From assembly GCF_002148795.1 (NCBI RefSeq), contig NZ_MPOB01000006.1, positions 62,001 to 126,000 of the forward strand: a DNA stretch of 64,000 nt, given 5' to 3'. Below the pieces are notes generated by a model. The model worked only from the letters and a program-made list of their open reading frames with translations. It did no database searches and was not told where the DNA came from. The translations under genes and the position numbers were made by a program. Numbering within the stretch: position 1 is the first letter of the stretch; the number at the start of each line of letters is the position of its first letter. This document shows positions 47,242 to 57,566 of the stretch, piece by piece. This DNA comes from Oceanibaculum nanhaiense (GTDB lineage Bacteria; Pseudomonadota; Alphaproteobacteria; Oceanibaculales; Oceanibaculaceae).

Positions 47242-47703
47242 TTACCCCTTCAGGGCTTTAAATAACAACTCCACGGCCCGCCGCGCCTCGGCTTCGAGGC
47301 GCGCGCGGTCCTGCGTCTGGTCGCGGACGGTAAGGGCCGTCCGCCCCTCCTCATGCACCAGATCATTGCGCCGGTTGCGCAGCCAGACATAGTCGCGCCC
47401 GAAGCGGATGTCGTTCAGGGCAATTCCCGTCTCTTCCCCCGCAAGCTCGCGGTCAGCCAGATCCGCGTCCAGCGCGGTCTGGGCCAGGATGACCACCGCC
47501 ACCCAGGCGCCGGCGCAGAAGGAAAGCTGCAGATCGACCAGCAACGCCTCCGCCTGTTCGCCGATGGCAGTGGGCGTCTCGCCGCGCATATCGTCCAGCC
47601 GGCGCTGGAACCAGCCCTGGCGTTCCATCCAGAGGCGTTGCGACGGGGCCGCAAGCAAGGACTGGGCAGGCAGGGTCTGGACAGGCCGGGTCTGGACAGG
47701 CAT
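47242..47703 (-). CDS. small helical protein with an Rx4H (HEPN-like) motif
   Basis: A 153-residue protein with no recognised family. Two long helices (SAEQAEALLVDLQLSF-like region and ILAQTALDADLADRELA) are followed by LRNRRNDLVHEEG: R112-x4-H117, the spacing and flanks of HEPN domains. The N-terminus PVQTRPVQTLPAQ comes from a 15-bp duplication. It is the last gene of the gatCAB operon, 8 bp after acyP. A structural or RNA-related role is speculation. Confidence 0.75.
   Translation of the reverse strand: MPVQTRPVQTLPAQSLLAAPSQRLWMERQGWFQRRLDDMRGETPTAIGEQAEALLVDLQLSFCAGAWVAVVILAQTALDADLADRELAGEETGIALNDIRFGRDYVWLRNRRNDLVHEEGRTALTVRDQTQDRARLEAEARRAVELLFKALKG
47673..47702. repeat. 15-bp tandem duplication at the 5' end of the Rx4H gene
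   Basis: GGGTCTGGACAGGCC is repeated twice in a row (47673-47687, 47688-47702, last base differing). It encodes the PVQTR/PVQTL N-terminal repeat. Confidence 0.85.
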
Positions 47704-47711
47704 GCGGGCAC

Positions 47712-47996
47712 CTATGCAGTCGGTAATTGCTCGAACCCGGCACCGACACCGGTCGGCGCCGTATCGCTGATCAGCACCTCATCGACCCGCGCGGCCGGCG
47801 GGCCTTTCCGGCAGGCCTCGATCATCGCCTCGACGGCGGGTGCCGGGCCGACCAGCACCGCCTCGACCGAGCCATCCCGGCGGTTACGCACCCAGCCGCG
47901 CAACCCCCGCGCCTCGGCCTCGCGGACTGTCCAGGCGCGATACCAGACGCCCTGGACCCGGCCTAGAATGGATAAGCGGACTGCCTGCTCACTCAT
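47712..47996 (-). CDS. acyP: acylphosphatase
   Basis: A 94-residue cytosolic enzyme that hydrolyses acyl phosphates. The catalytic arginine loop GRVQGVWYRAW and asparagine in GWVRNRRDGSVE are both present. It is an inner gene of the minus-strand operon between the ATP12 gene and the Rx4H gene. Confidence 0.95.
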   Translation of the reverse strand: MSEQAVRLSILGRVQGVWYRAWTVREAEARGLRGWVRNRRDGSVEAVLVGPAPAVEAMIEACRKGPPAARVDEVLISDTAPTGVGAGFEQLPTA

Positions 47997-48027
47997 GACC
48001 TGTTCCGAATATTCCGACTGTCCTGGG

Positions 48028-48726
48028 TCAGCTCAACCGGCACAGGGACAGGAAACCCGACGCCGCTTCGATATCACGCATCAGCAGCGCGCGCCGTTTC
48101 CTCGCCTCCTCGTCCTCGCCCCATTTCTCGATCTGGAAGCTTTCGTCGAGCTGGGAGACCAAGAAGGCCTCATCGGCTGAAATCCGCCCATGCCGCACCG
48201 CCAGCGCCACGATCAGCGAGCCGCAGCACGCGCTGAGGCTGGCCAGTGCCGTCAGTTCCAGGTCGGACAGCGTTTCCAGCGCCCGGCGCACGCCACGCAG
48301 CGCCGGTTCGGGCTGGCGCGTCGGCATGATGCCGGCGGTGACCTGGAACGGCGCCTCGAAGGTCTCAGCCGCCCAGTCCAGCAGCGGCTGCCAGGCGGCC
48401 ATCTGGCGGACGATCAGATCCTCGGGCTCTTCGGCATGGTAGCAGAGCAGGTCGGTCTCGGCATAGCCGATCAGCTCCTCGATCACCGCCTCGCGTGCCT
48501 TGGCAACACGATCGATCGCGGTCGCGGCGAGCTGCGTCAGCGGCATGTCGTCGGGCTTGATCTCCTCACCCTGCGCCTGCCATTCGGCGGCAACCGCTTC
48601 GGCCAGCGCAGCCGCCGGCAACAGCATCTCCGCCTTGCCCGGCGTGCGGATCGGCTTGCCATCCAGCGTGACGCGATGGCCGTCCGTTGCCGAGGCAATG
48701 CCGGCCTGCTTGTAGAAACGCTTCAC
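48028..48726 (-). CDS. ATP12 family F1-ATPase assembly chaperone
   Basis: A 232-residue protein matching ATP12: MKRFYKQAGIASATDGHRVT, LDGKPIRTPGKAEMLLPAAA, AVAAEWQAQGEEIKPDDMPL, TQLAATAIDRV and DLLCYHAEEPEDLIVRQ. In mitochondria ATP12 holds the F1 alpha subunit during assembly; alphaproteobacteria keep the homologue. It lies 12 bp after the asmA-like gene. Confidence 0.95.
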   Translation of the reverse strand: MKRFYKQAGIASATDGHRVTLDGKPIRTPGKAEMLLPAAALAEAVAAEWQAQGEEIKPDDMPLTQLAATAIDRVAKAREAVIEELIGYAETDLLCYHAEEPEDLIVRQMAAWQPLLDWAAETFEAPFQVTAGIMPTRQPEPALRGVRRALETLSDLELTALASLSACCGSLIVALAVRHGRISADEAFLVSQLDESFQIEKWGEDEEARKRRALLMRDIEAASGFLSLCRLS

Positions 48727-48738
48727 GAGACCGTCTCC

Positions 48739-50739
48739 TTATCGGCCGAGCAAATTCTTGAACAGTCCGGGAATGCTGCCCGGCTGTTGCTCTTGCTGTT
48801 GCCCCTCAGGCGTCCCCTGGGGCGCCTTGGCATCTGGATTGTCCAGGCTAGCGATGGCCTGTGCGCAGGGGTTCTCTTTGCTGCCGGCCGACAGGAACGG
48901 CACCAGCAGCCCCAGCGGGTTCACGATCGTCCCCGCCACCGCGCCGGCCACGCCGGTCGCCAGCGCCACCGGGTCCGGCGCGAAGCTGGGCTGGGCGAAG
49001 CTGCCGCGGATCAGAATCGGCGTCGCCAGGCTGAGCAGGCTCTGGTCCTTCGGCGAGGGGGTCAGCTTCATGTCCAGCTGTTCGGTGCCCAGATTGGCCG
49101 TCCCGGTGCCGAGGATGGTGATGCGGCTGGTATCCAGCAGCATGACACGATTGGTTGCCACGCCCCTGGCGATGTCGATGCGGGTGACGATGCAGTTCAG
49201 GTTCGCTTCCTGCGCGGTGTTGCCGGGCAGCAGCTTAGGCACAAGGTCGGCGGCGATCAGCTCGAAATACTTATTATTGACCGTACCGCCCTGCAGGATG
49301 GTGCGGACCTGCCCGTCCAGGCTGGCGGCGATGGCGCGCGGGCTTGCCCCGCGGCCGGCAAGCTGCCAGCTGGCATCGGTGTTGGCTGACAGCATGTCGC
49401 TGTCGGCGGCGGCTTTCAGCAATGCGCCCATATCCAGCTTCTCCACCTTGCCCTCGGTGGAGAATTGCGGCGTCTGGCCGGACGCGTTCAGCCGCAGATT
49501 CTGTTCGATCTTCCCACCGAAGGCAGTCAGCACCAGCGGCTTCAGGTTGAGATCGCCGTTAGCGAGCGTCAGCTTCGCCGACAGGTCGGTCATCTCGCCA
49601 TTCTGAAGCAGCACCTTGGCCGCCTTGTAATCCAGAGTGGCGTCGAAGGATTTCAGCGCATCCAGCGGCAGCGGATCGTTCGGGATGACACGGCCGTCCG
49701 CGCTGCCGGCGACAGGCGTACCGCCCCCGCCGCCCCCCGTGTCGCCCATGAAGGGGGCAAGGTCCAGCGCATCGCTGGCGAGCGACCCGGTAATCGCGGG
49801 GCGGACACCGTCCAGCGTCACCGACAGGTTGCCGGCCAGGTCGGTGCGGCCCAGCTTAAGCGACAGCGGTTCCAGCTTCAGCGCCTTGCCGTTGCCTGAG
49901 ACCTGCGCCTTCATATCGAACGCGCCAAGATCGGGCAGGTCGCCCGCTACCGGCTTCAGCCCTGCGAAATCCTTGCCGCTGGCGGAAAGCGACAGGTTGA
50001 ACGGCCCGTTCGGGCTCGCCGCCGCCGTGCCCGAGAGCACCAGATCGATGCCCAGCGCGCTGCCTTCCAGATCGACCGGCACGGGACGCCCCGTGGTCAG
50101 CGCGTCGATGCTGCCAACCGTGCCGGACAACACCGCCGCCATATCCTGATACTGGATGTCGAGGGCAAGCTTGTTGAGATTGCCGGCCGGCTCCAGCGCC
50201 AGCCGGTTCACCGTCAGCTTCTGTTCGGTGCCGGCGGCGGCATCCTTCAGCACCAGCACGCTGCGTTCGATGGTCAGGTCGCGAAAGGCGATGGCCGCCC
50301 CGCCGCTGCCAGACGCAGACTCACCGGCCTGCCCCGCCGGCTTCGCCGCGCCGAATTCCCAGTTGCCACGCCCTTGGCGGTTGGTTTCCAGGAGGATGTC
50401 GGCGTCCCGCACCGTCAGCTCGCGGATATCGACCTGGCCGCTGATCAGCGGCAGCAGCGCCACGGAAACCTGCAATTCGCCGATGCGCGCCATGTCCGGG
50501 CGGCTACCCCAGTCGGCGTTCGAGAAGGTCACAGATTTCGCGCTCAGCACCGGCGTCAGCGAGATGCCGACATCGAGATCGCCGGCGATGGTCAGGGTCC
50601 GTCCGGTGGATGCGGAAACCTGTTCGGCGATCTGCCGCTTCACATCCTCGGAATCGATGGATTTGACGACGACCACCACCGCGACGACGATCGCGATGAG
50701 CAGAACGCCGACGATCTTGGCGAGGGTTTTCAGACGCAT
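48739..50739 (-). CDS. AsmA family protein
   Basis: A 666-residue envelope protein with one N-terminal membrane helix (IVGVLLIAIVVAVVVVV), the AsmA opening (QIAEQVSASTGRTLTIAGDL) and repeated beta-rich segments up to the C-terminal LTPSPKDQSLLSLATPILIR. The family is thought to form lipid-transfer bridges or affect outer-membrane assembly. ATG 50739 with GGAGGA was preferred over TTG 50745. It precedes the ATP12 gene in the operon. Confidence 0.93.
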   Translation of the reverse strand: MRLKTLAKIVGVLLIAIVVAVVVVVKSIDSEDVKRQIAEQVSASTGRTLTIAGDLDVGISLTPVLSAKSVTFSNADWGSRPDMARIGELQVSVALLPLISGQVDIRELTVRDADILLETNRQGRGNWEFGAAKPAGQAGESASGSGGAAIAFRDLTIERSVLVLKDAAAGTEQKLTVNRLALEPAGNLNKLALDIQYQDMAAVLSGTVGSIDALTTGRPVPVDLEGSALGIDLVLSGTAAASPNGPFNLSLSASGKDFAGLKPVAGDLPDLGAFDMKAQVSGNGKALKLEPLSLKLGRTDLAGNLSVTLDGVRPAITGSLASDALDLAPFMGDTGGGGGGTPVAGSADGRVIPNDPLPLDALKSFDATLDYKAAKVLLQNGEMTDLSAKLTLANGDLNLKPLVLTAFGGKIEQNLRLNASGQTPQFSTEGKVEKLDMGALLKAAADSDMLSANTDASWQLAGRGASPRAIAASLDGQVRTILQGGTVNNKYFELIAADLVPKLLPGNTAQEANLNCIVTRIDIARGVATNRVMLLDTSRITILGTGTANLGTEQLDMKLTPSPKDQSLLSLATPILIRGSFAQPSFAPDPVALATGVAGAVAGTIVNPLGLLVPFLSAGSKENPCAQAIASLDNPDAKAPQGTPEGQQQEQQPGSIPGLFKNLLGR

Positions 50740-50791
50740 GGTCAATCCTCCTCCCGGGCAAAACGGGTGGCCGGGTTAGACGGGTGCCCGG

Positions 50792-51469
50792 TCAGCAGGG
50801 TGTCCGGGTCAGCAAGGTGGCGGCCAGCGTGGGATAATCATGCACCAGATGGTGCGCCCCGGCGGCCTGCAACATCTCTATCGGATGGTACCCCCAGGAT
50901 ACGCCGACAGCCAGCGTCCCGGCGGCGCGCGCCATTTCGATATCGAAACTGGTATCGCCGATCATCACCGTATCGGCCGGCTCCACGCCGATCTCCGACA
51001 TGGCGGAGGTCAGCATGAAGGGGTGCGGCTTGCCCGGCCCGTCATCGGCGGTCCGCAACACCACGAACCGGTCTTTCAGCGCGTGCATGTCCAGAACCGC
51101 CAGCAGCCCGCGCTTCGCCTTGCCGGTGGCGATGCCGAGCAGCCAGCCGGCCGCCGACAGTCGGTCCAGTGTTTCAACGACTCCGGGATAGAGCGGTTCC
51201 CAATGATCGGGCTGCTGGCGCATGGCGGTATAGACCGCCTTGTAGGTATCGGTCAGGCTGTCATGCAGCGCAGCGTCGCCATCCGGCGCCAGCCGGGACA
51301 ATGTCTGGTGCAGCGGCAGGCCGATTCCGGTGCGCACCAGCGCGGCGGCCGGCGGCGGCAGATCGTGGCGCCGCCAGGTCTCCACCACCGCCGCCACGAT
51401 GTGATGCTGGCTGTCGACCAGCGTGCCGTCGCAGTCGAAGACCGCGAGCTTCAGGCCGGAAGCGGTCAT
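50792..51469 (-). CDS. HAD-IA family hydrolase (phosphoglycolate phosphatase-like)
   Basis: A 225-residue phosphatase. HAD motif I is AVFDCDGTLVDSQHH, motif II/III IATGKAKRGL and GKPHPFML, and motif IV MIGDTSFDIEMARAAG. The cap helix bundle lies between 20 and 90. It probably acts on a small sugar phosphate such as phosphoglycolate. It starts 5 bp after gatB and is in the same operon. Confidence 0.92.
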   Translation of the reverse strand: MTASGLKLAVFDCDGTLVDSQHHIVAAVVETWRRHDLPPPAAALVRTGIGLPLHQTLSRLAPDGDAALHDSLTDTYKAVYTAMRQQPDHWEPLYPGVVETLDRLSAAGWLLGIATGKAKRGLLAVLDMHALKDRFVVLRTADDGPGKPHPFMLTSAMSEIGVEPADTVMIGDTSFDIEMARAAGTLAVGVSWGYHPIEMLQAAGAHHLVHDYPTLAATLLTRTPC

Positions 51470-51474
51470 CGCCG

Positions 51475-52932
51475 TCAGGCCAGCTTGCTTTTCAGCAGCT
51501 CGTTCACCATCCCCGGATTGGCCTTGCCCTGGCTGGCCTTCATCACCTGGCCGACGAAGAAGCCGAACAGCTTGTCCTTGCCCGACTTGTATTCCGCCAC
51601 CTTGTCCTGGTTGGCGGCGATCACCTCGTCGATCACCTTCTCGATGGCGCCGGTGTCGGAGACCTGCTTCAGCCCCTTCTCCTCGATGATCGCATCGGCG
51701 TCCTTGCCGGTCTCGAACATCTCGGCGAACACATCCTTGGCGATGCGGCCGGAGATCGTGCCGTCCTTGATGCGGGCGATCATCTTGCCCAGCGCCGCGG
51801 CCGAAACCGGGCTGTCGGCGATATCCTTGCCGGCATTGTTCAGCTGGCCGAACAGCTCGGTGATGACCCAGTTCGCCGCCAGCTTGGCATCGCCGCTAGC
51901 CGTCACCACCTTCTCGTAGAAGCCCGACGTCTCCTGCTCCGCCACCAGCACGCCGGCATCGTAGGCCGACAGGCCATAATCCTGCATGAAGCGCTGCTTC
52001 TTGGCGTCCGGCAGTTCCGGCAGGCTGGCCTTGATCGTCGCGATACGCTCCTCGGTCAGGACCAGCGGCAGCAGGTCGGGATCGGGGAAGTAGCGATAAT
52101 CATGCGCATGCTCCTTGGAGCGCATGGAACGGGTGACACCCTGGCGCGAATCGAACAGGCGGGTTTCCTGGTTGATCGTGCCGCCCTCCTCGATCAGTTC
52201 GACCTGGCGGCGCGCTTCATATTCGATGGCCTGCTTCACGAAGCGGATCGAATTCACATTCTTGATCTCGCAGCGCGTGCCCAGAGGATCGCCGGCCTTG
52301 CGCACCGACACGTTCGCGTCGCAGCGCATGGAGCCTTCTTCCATGTTGCCGTCGCAGGTGCCGAGATAGCGCAGGATGGCGCGCAGCTTGGTCAGATACG
52401 CCGCCGCCTCGTCGCCGGAACGCAGATCGGGGCGCGAGACGATCTCCATCAGCGCCACGCCGGAGCGGTTCAGATCGATATAGCTGCGGGTCGGGTGCTG
52501 GTCATGCAGGCTCTTGCCGGCATCCTGCTCCAGATGCAGCCGCTCGATGCCGACTTCCTTGGTCGTGCCGTCCGGCAGATCGACCAGCACGATACCCTCG
52601 CCGACGATCGGCTTCTCGTACTGCGAGATCTGATAGCCCTGCGGCAGATCGGCATAGAAGTAGTTCTTGCGGGCGAACACGCTGGTCCGGTTGATCGCCG
52701 CGTTCAGGCCCAGGCCGGTCTTGATCGCCTGATCGACGCAGACTTTGTTGATGACCGGCAGCATGCCGGGCATCGCCGCATCGACGAGGCTGACCTGGCT
52801 GTTCGGCTCCGCGCCGAATTCCGCCGAGGCGCCGGAGAACAGCTTGGCGTTGGAGGTGACCTGCGCATGCACTTCCAGGCCGATCACGACCTCCCAGGTG
52901 CCGGTGCGTCCCTCGATCAGCAATCCGCTCAT
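51475..52932 (-). CDS. gatB: Asp-tRNA(Asn)/Glu-tRNA(Gln) amidotransferase subunit B
   Basis: A 485-residue subunit that phosphorylates and amidates the tRNA-bound Glu or Asp. Seen: [39 protein letters not shown], the kinase segment [13 protein letters not shown] and the tail YqeY-like helical domain (about 330-485). It is 4 bp after gatA with GGAGA before ATG 52932. Confidence 0.97.
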   Translation of the reverse strand: MSGLLIEGRTGTWEVVIGLEVHAQVTSNAKLFSGASAEFGAEPNSQVSLVDAAMPGMLPVINKVCVDQAIKTGLGLNAAINRTSVFARKNYFYADLPQGYQISQYEKPIVGEGIVLVDLPDGTTKEVGIERLHLEQDAGKSLHDQHPTRSYIDLNRSGVALMEIVSRPDLRSGDEAAAYLTKLRAILRYLGTCDGNMEEGSMRCDANVSVRKAGDPLGTRCEIKNVNSIRFVKQAIEYEARRQVELIEEGGTINQETRLFDSRQGVTRSMRSKEHAHDYRYFPDPDLLPLVLTEERIATIKASLPELPDAKKQRFMQDYGLSAYDAGVLVAEQETSGFYEKVVTASGDAKLAANWVITELFGQLNNAGKDIADSPVSAAALGKMIARIKDGTISGRIAKDVFAEMFETGKDADAIIEEKGLKQVSDTGAIEKVIDEVIAANQDKVAEYKSGKDKLFGFFVGQVMKASQGKANPGMVNELLKSKLA

Positions 52933-52936
52933 GCTC

Positions 52937-54415
52937 TTATTCTCCCGCCAGGAAGGACGGACGGGCGCTGAAAGCCGCCGCCTTCTCGATCACCCGGCCG
53001 ACTTTCAGGACCGTCTCCTCATCGAACGCCTTACCCAGCACCTGCAACCCCAGCGGCAACCCGTCGGCGGAAACGCCCGAGGGCACGGAAAGGCCCGGAA
53101 TACCGGCCAGATTCGCCGGCACGGTGAAGACGTCCTGCATATACATGGCGACCGGATCGTCCATCTTCTCGCCGATGGCGAAGGCCGCGGACGGCGAGGT
53201 CGGGGTCAGGATGACGTCGCACTGCTCATAGGCCTTGCGGAAATCCTCGGCGATCAGCGTGCGGATCTTCTGCGCCTTCAGGTAATAGGCGTCATAATAG
53301 CCCGCCGACAGCACATAGGTGCCGATCAGCACGCGGCGCTTCACTTCCGCCCCGAAGCCGGCGGCACGGCTGTTCTCGTACAGCCCGTCCAGCGTGTCGC
53401 CCTCGACGCGCAGCCCGTAGCGCACACCGTCATAGCGCGCCAGGTTGGACGATGCCTCCGCCGGCGCGATGATGTAGTAGGTCGGCAGCGCATGCTTGGT
53501 GTGCGGCAGGCTGACCTCGACCGGCACCATGCCGGCCGCCTTCAGCCAGTCGATGCCCTGCTGCCACTGCTGCTCGATCTCGGCCGGCATGCCCTCGACG
53601 CGGTATTCCTTCGGGATACCGACGCGCAGCCCCTTCACCGAGCCTTCCAGCGCGGCGCGGTAATCCGGCACGGCGATATCGACCGAGGTGGAATCCTTCG
53701 GATCGAACCCGGCCATAACGCCCAGCATGATCGCCGCGTCGGTGACGCTGCGGGTCATCGGCCCGGCCTGATCCAGCGAGGAGGCGAAGGCGACGATGCC
53801 CCAGCGCGAGCAGCGGCCATAGGTCGGCTTCATGCCGACGATGCCGGTGAAGGAGGCCGGCTGGCGGATCGAGCCGCCGGTATCCGTCCCGGTCGCGGCG
53901 ATGGCGGCATGGGCGGAAACCGCCGCCGCCGACCCGCCCGAGGAACCGCCCGGCACCAGCGGCCGGTTGTCGCCCGGCTTGCGCCAGGGGCTTTCCACAT
54001 TGCCGAAATGACTGGTGATGTTGGCCGAGCCCATGGCGAATTCGTCCAGGTTCAGCTTGCCCAGCATGACCGCGCCGGCATCCCACAGTTTCTGGGTGAC
54101 GGTCGATTCATAGGTCGGCGTGAAGCCTTCCAGGATGTGGCTGCCCGCCGTGGTCTGCACGCCCTTGGTGCAGTACAGATCCTTGATGCCCAGCGGCAGC
54201 CCGTCCATCGCGCCGGCAGTGCCCTTGGCACGCCGCGCATCGGACGCCTTGGCCATGTCGAGCGCCTGCTCCGGCGTCTCCACGATATAGGCATTCAGAT
54301 GCCGGGCCTGCTCCACCGCAGCCACATAGGCGCCGGTCAGCTCGGTGCTGGAAAATTCCTTCTTGGCGAGGCCATCCAGGGCCGCCGCCATCGTCAGTCC
54401 GGTAAGAGACGCCAT
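52937..54415 (-). CDS. gatA: Asp-tRNA(Asn)/Glu-tRNA(Gln) amidotransferase subunit A
   Basis: A 492-residue amidase that frees ammonia from glutamine. The Lys-Ser-Ser triad is visible: K in [11 protein letters not shown] in [13 protein letters not shown] and S in [14 protein letters not shown]. Its ATG overlaps the gatC stop by one base (TAATG), indicating coupling. Confidence 0.98.
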   Translation of the reverse strand: MASLTGLTMAAALDGLAKKEFSSTELTGAYVAAVEQARHLNAYIVETPEQALDMAKASDARRAKGTAGAMDGLPLGIKDLYCTKGVQTTAGSHILEGFTPTYESTVTQKLWDAGAVMLGKLNLDEFAMGSANITSHFGNVESPWRKPGDNRPLVPGGSSGGSAAAVSAHAAIAATGTDTGGSIRQPASFTGIVGMKPTYGRCSRWGIVAFASSLDQAGPMTRSVTDAAIMLGVMAGFDPKDSTSVDIAVPDYRAALEGSVKGLRVGIPKEYRVEGMPAEIEQQWQQGIDWLKAAGMVPVEVSLPHTKHALPTYYIIAPAEASSNLARYDGVRYGLRVEGDTLDGLYENSRAAGFGAEVKRRVLIGTYVLSAGYYDAYYLKAQKIRTLIAEDFRKAYEQCDVILTPTSPSAAFAIGEKMDDPVAMYMQDVFTVPANLAGIPGLSVPSGVSADGLPLGLQVLGKAFDEETVLKVGRVIEKAAAFSARPSFLAGE

Positions 54416-54702
54416 TATTCGACCACCTTCGGCACCACGTAATAGCCATGCGCCGCTTCCGGCGCGTTCGCCAGCACATCCTCCTGGATGTTGCCGTCCG
54501 TCACCACGTCCTCACGCTCGGGCAGCAGCCGTTCGACGACGCTGCTCATCGGCTCGACGCCGTCGGTATTCACGGCCTGCAATTGCTCGATCCAGTCCAG
54601 AATGCCGGACAGCTCGTTGGTATAGAGGTCCAGCTCTTCTTCGTTGAGTTTAATGCGCGCCAGGCGGGCGACATTCGCGACGGTGGCCTTGTCCATCGAC
54701 AT
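54415..54702 (-). CDS. gatC: Asp-tRNA(Asn)/Glu-tRNA(Gln) amidotransferase subunit C
   Basis: A 95-residue stabilising subunit with the family pattern [40 protein letters not shown] and a late [16 protein letters not shown]. It opens the long operon and is divergent from ruvX, with an 81-bp gap holding both promoters. Confidence 0.97.
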   Translation of the reverse strand: MSMDKATVANVARLARIKLNEEELDLYTNELSGILDWIEQLQAVNTDGVEPMSSVVERLLPEREDVVTDGNIQEDVLANAPEAAHGYYVVPKVVE

Positions 54703-54783
54703 GCTGTAAATCTTCCTCGCGGAAACGGCGGAAAGCCGCAGGATTCAGGGTTTAATGAAACGCGGCGGAAAGTAGCACCGGGC

Positions 54784-55296
54784 ATGACGCACCGCAACCC
54801 CGACACCCACGCCAGCCCCCCCGATACGGAAACGCCGGGCGCGGCCATCGCACGGCTGATCGCCGGGCTGAAACCGCGCCAGCGGCTGCTGGGGCTGGAT
54901 GTCGGCTCCACCACCATCGGCCTGGCGATTTCCGACTTCAGCCAGGCCATCGCCACACCGCTGGAAACCATCGCCCGCACCAAGCTCACCAAGGATATCG
55001 AGGCGCTGCGCAAGATCGTCAAGGAACGCGAGGTCGGCGCGCTGGTGATCGGCCTGCCGGTCAGCATGGACGGCACCGAGGGGACGCGCTGTCAATCGAC
55101 CCGGCAGTTCGCCCGCAATATCGAGCCGCTGGGCCTGCCTTGCGGCTTCTGGGACGAACGGCTGTCCACCGCCGCCGTGACGCGGCTGATGATCGATGCC
55201 GACATGACCCGCAAGCGACGCAGCGAGCTGGTGGACAAGATGGCCGCCGCCTACATCCTGCAAGGGGCACTGGACGCGGCGCGGCTGGCGCGTTAA
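54784..55296 (+). CDS. ruvX: Holliday junction resolvase-like / pre-16S rRNA nuclease
   Basis: A 170-residue RNase H-fold protein. The active-site acidic residues lie in LLGLDVGSTTIGLAISDF, VIGLPVSMDGTEG and FWDERLSTAAV. YqgF/RuvX matures the 5' end of 16S rRNA and may act on junctions. The frame is open from 54448, but similarity fits ATG 54784 (MTHRNPDTHASPP), which adds about 30 disordered residues before the fold. Confidence 0.94.
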   Translation: MTHRNPDTHASPPDTETPGAAIARLIAGLKPRQRLLGLDVGSTTIGLAISDFSQAIATPLETIARTKLTKDIEALRKIVKEREVGALVIGLPVSMDGTEGTRCQSTRQFARNIEPLGLPCGFWDERLSTAAVTRLMIDADMTRKRRSELVDKMAAAYILQGALDAARLAR

Positions 55297-55306
55297 GCCG
55301 TCATCC

Positions 55307-56233
55307 ATGTCTGCCGTCCTGCCGGCCCTTGGCCCCATCTTCCTGATTATCCTGCTCGGCGCGCTGCTGAAGCGCGGGCTGATGCCGCATCTCGGCCTCG
55401 CCAACGGCTTCTGGGACGCGGCGGAGCGGCTGACTTATTTCGTGCTGTTTCCGGCGATGCTGCTGACCCGCACCGCGACCGCCAGCATCGGCGAGCTGCA
55501 GGTGGTGCCGATGGCGGCGGCGCTGACCGCGCCGATCCTGCTGATGATCGGCGGGCTGCTGGTGGTCCGCGAGCGCATCCCGATCGACACGCCGGGCTTC
55601 ACCTCCGTCCTGCAGGGCACGATCCGCCCGAACATCTATGTCGCACTGGCCGCCGCCGGCGGGCTGTACGGTGCTGCCGGCAACACGCTGGTCGCCATCG
55701 CCATCGGCGTTGTCGTGCCGTTCGTGAACGTGCTGTGCGTGGTGCTGCTGACCCGGCTGATCGGCATCGCCGATCCGGGCTGGCGGACACTGGCGAAGGC
55801 CCTGGCCAGCAACCCGATCATCCTGTCGGTCTGCGCCGGGCTGGCGCTGAACGCGCTGGGTCTGGGGCTGCCGCCGGTGATCGGCCCGACGCTGGATATC
55901 ATCGGCCGCGCCGCCCTGCCGCTTGGCCTGCTGTGCGTCGGGGCCGGCCTGCATTTCGGTGCGCTGAAGGCTGGCCGCACCGGCATCGTGCTGGCCTCGG
56001 TGCTGAAGCTGCTGGGCCTGCCGCTGCTGGCGTCGCTGGCCTGCCTCTCCTTCGGGGTCGAGGGGGTGACGGCGCAGGTGACGATCCTGTTCAGCGCGGC
56101 GCCGGCGGCGGCCTCCTCCTACATCCTCGCCCGCCAGCTCGGCGGCGACCACCAGCTGATGGCCGGCATCCTGACCGTGCAGGTGATCGCCGCCGCCGCA
56201 ACCCTGCCCCTCATCGTCACGACGCTGCTGTAG
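55307..56233 (+). CDS. AEC family transporter
   Basis: A 308-residue inner-membrane carrier with about ten helices in two inverted halves (PIFLIILLGALLKRGLMPHL, GFTSVLQGTIRPNIYVALAA, then FGALKAGRTGIVLASVLKLL and FSAAPAAASSYILARQLGGD). Relatives export or import dicarboxylates and auxin-like acids. It lies 10 bp after ruvX. Confidence 0.93.
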   Translation: MSAVLPALGPIFLIILLGALLKRGLMPHLGLANGFWDAAERLTYFVLFPAMLLTRTATASIGELQVVPMAAALTAPILLMIGGLLVVRERIPIDTPGFTSVLQGTIRPNIYVALAAAGGLYGAAGNTLVAIAIGVVVPFVNVLCVVLLTRLIGIADPGWRTLAKALASNPIILSVCAGLALNALGLGLPPVIGPTLDIIGRAALPLGLLCVGAGLHFGALKAGRTGIVLASVLKLLGLPLLASLACLSFGVEGVTAQVTILFSAAPAAASSYILARQLGGDHQLMAGILTVQVIAAAATLPLIVTTLL

Positions 56234-56303
56234 GCTTGACGCCCCCGGCGGCTTCGGCCACCGTCGCGGACCTGTAATTGATCCGAACATCCGGCGGCAT
56301 TTC

Positions 56304-57542
56304 ATGAGCAATCCCACTCCCGGCCCGATCCCTGGTCCTTTGGCCGGCATTCGCGTCTTCGACCTGACCCGTATCCTGGCCGGTCCCAGCGCCATGCAGC
56401 TGCTGGGCGACCTCGGCGCGGACATCATCAAGATCGAGCGGCCGGGCCAGGGTGACGACACCCGCAAATGGGGCCCGCCCTACATCAAGGATGCCGAGGG
56501 CAACGACACGACGGAGAGTGCCTATTACCTGTGCGCCAACCGCAACAAGCGCTCGGTCACGCTGGATATCTCCCAGCCCGAGGGGCAGGCGCTGGCGAAA
56601 AAGCTGATCGCCCAGTGCGACGTGCTGGTGGAGAATTACAAGACCGGCGGCCTCGCCAAATACGGCCTCGACTATGCCAGCCTGAAACAGGAATTCCCGC
56701 GCCTGGTCTATTGCTCGGTCACCGGCTTCGGCCAGACCGGCCCCTATGCGGAGCGCGCCGGCTATGATTTCGTGGCGCAAGGGCTGGGCGGCATCATGTC
56801 GATCACCGGCGAGGTCGAGGGCGAGCCGGTGAAGGTCGGCGTCGGCATCGCCGATCTGATGTGCGGCATGCACTCCGCCGTCGCCATCCTGGCCGCGCTG
56901 CGCCACCGCGACGCCACCGGCGAGGGTCAGCATATCGACGCCTGCCTGCTCGACACCCAGGTCTCCTGGCTGGTGAATGAGGCGACCAATTATCTGGTCT
57001 CCGGCCAGGTGCCGGTGCGGCGCGGCAACGCGCATCCGAACATCGTGCCCTACCAGGTGTTCAAGGCGGCCGACGGCTACATCATCCTGGCCTGCGGCAA
57101 TGACGGGCAGTATCAGCGCTTCTGCGACTTCGCCAATGTCGGGCATCTGGCGACCGACCCGCGTTTCCTGACCAACCCGGACCGCATCCGTAACCGCGAG
57201 GAGCTGATCCCGCTGATCCAGGCGGTGACGGTCACCCACCCCCTGGCCTATTGGGTGGACGGGCTGGAGCGCTGTAACGTGCCATGCAGCCCGGTGAACC
57301 GCATCGACCAGGTGTTCGAGGACCCGCAGGTGAAGGCGCGCGACCTGACCGTGCAGATGGACCATCCGCTGTCGCCCGATCCGGTGACCATGCTGGCCTA
57401 TCCGCTGAAGCTGTCGGGCACGCCGGCGACCTACCGGCTGCCGCCGCCACTGCTGGGCCAGCATACCGACGACATTCTGACCGGGATGCTGGAGATGACG
57501 CCGGAGGACATTGCCGCCCTGCGCGACAAGGGCGTGGTGTAA
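56304..57542 (+). CDS. CaiB/BaiF family CoA-transferase
   Basis: A 412-residue family III CoA-transferase. Motifs: LAGIRVFDLTRILAGPSAMQ, GADIIKIERPGQGDD, NRNKRSVTLDISQPEGQALA and the catalytic Asp region GQHIDACLLDTQVSWL, with PVNRIDQVFEDPQV near the end. It would move CoA between carboxylic acids via an aspartyl-CoA intermediate. It is followed after 24 bp by a RidA gene, suggesting a small catabolic unit. Confidence 0.95.
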   Translation: MSNPTPGPIPGPLAGIRVFDLTRILAGPSAMQLLGDLGADIIKIERPGQGDDTRKWGPPYIKDAEGNDTTESAYYLCANRNKRSVTLDISQPEGQALAKKLIAQCDVLVENYKTGGLAKYGLDYASLKQEFPRLVYCSVTGFGQTGPYAERAGYDFVAQGLGGIMSITGEVEGEPVKVGVGIADLMCGMHSAVAILAALRHRDATGEGQHIDACLLDTQVSWLVNEATNYLVSGQVPVRRGNAHPNIVPYQVFKAADGYIILACGNDGQYQRFCDFANVGHLATDPRFLTNPDRIRNREELIPLIQAVTVTHPLAYWVDGLERCNVPCSPVNRIDQVFEDPQVKARDLTVQMDHPLSPDPVTMLAYPLKLSGTPATYRLPPPLLGQHTDDILTGMLEMTPEDIAALRDKGVV

Positions 57543-57566
57543 CCGACAGAGCTAGGGAGACAAGTC

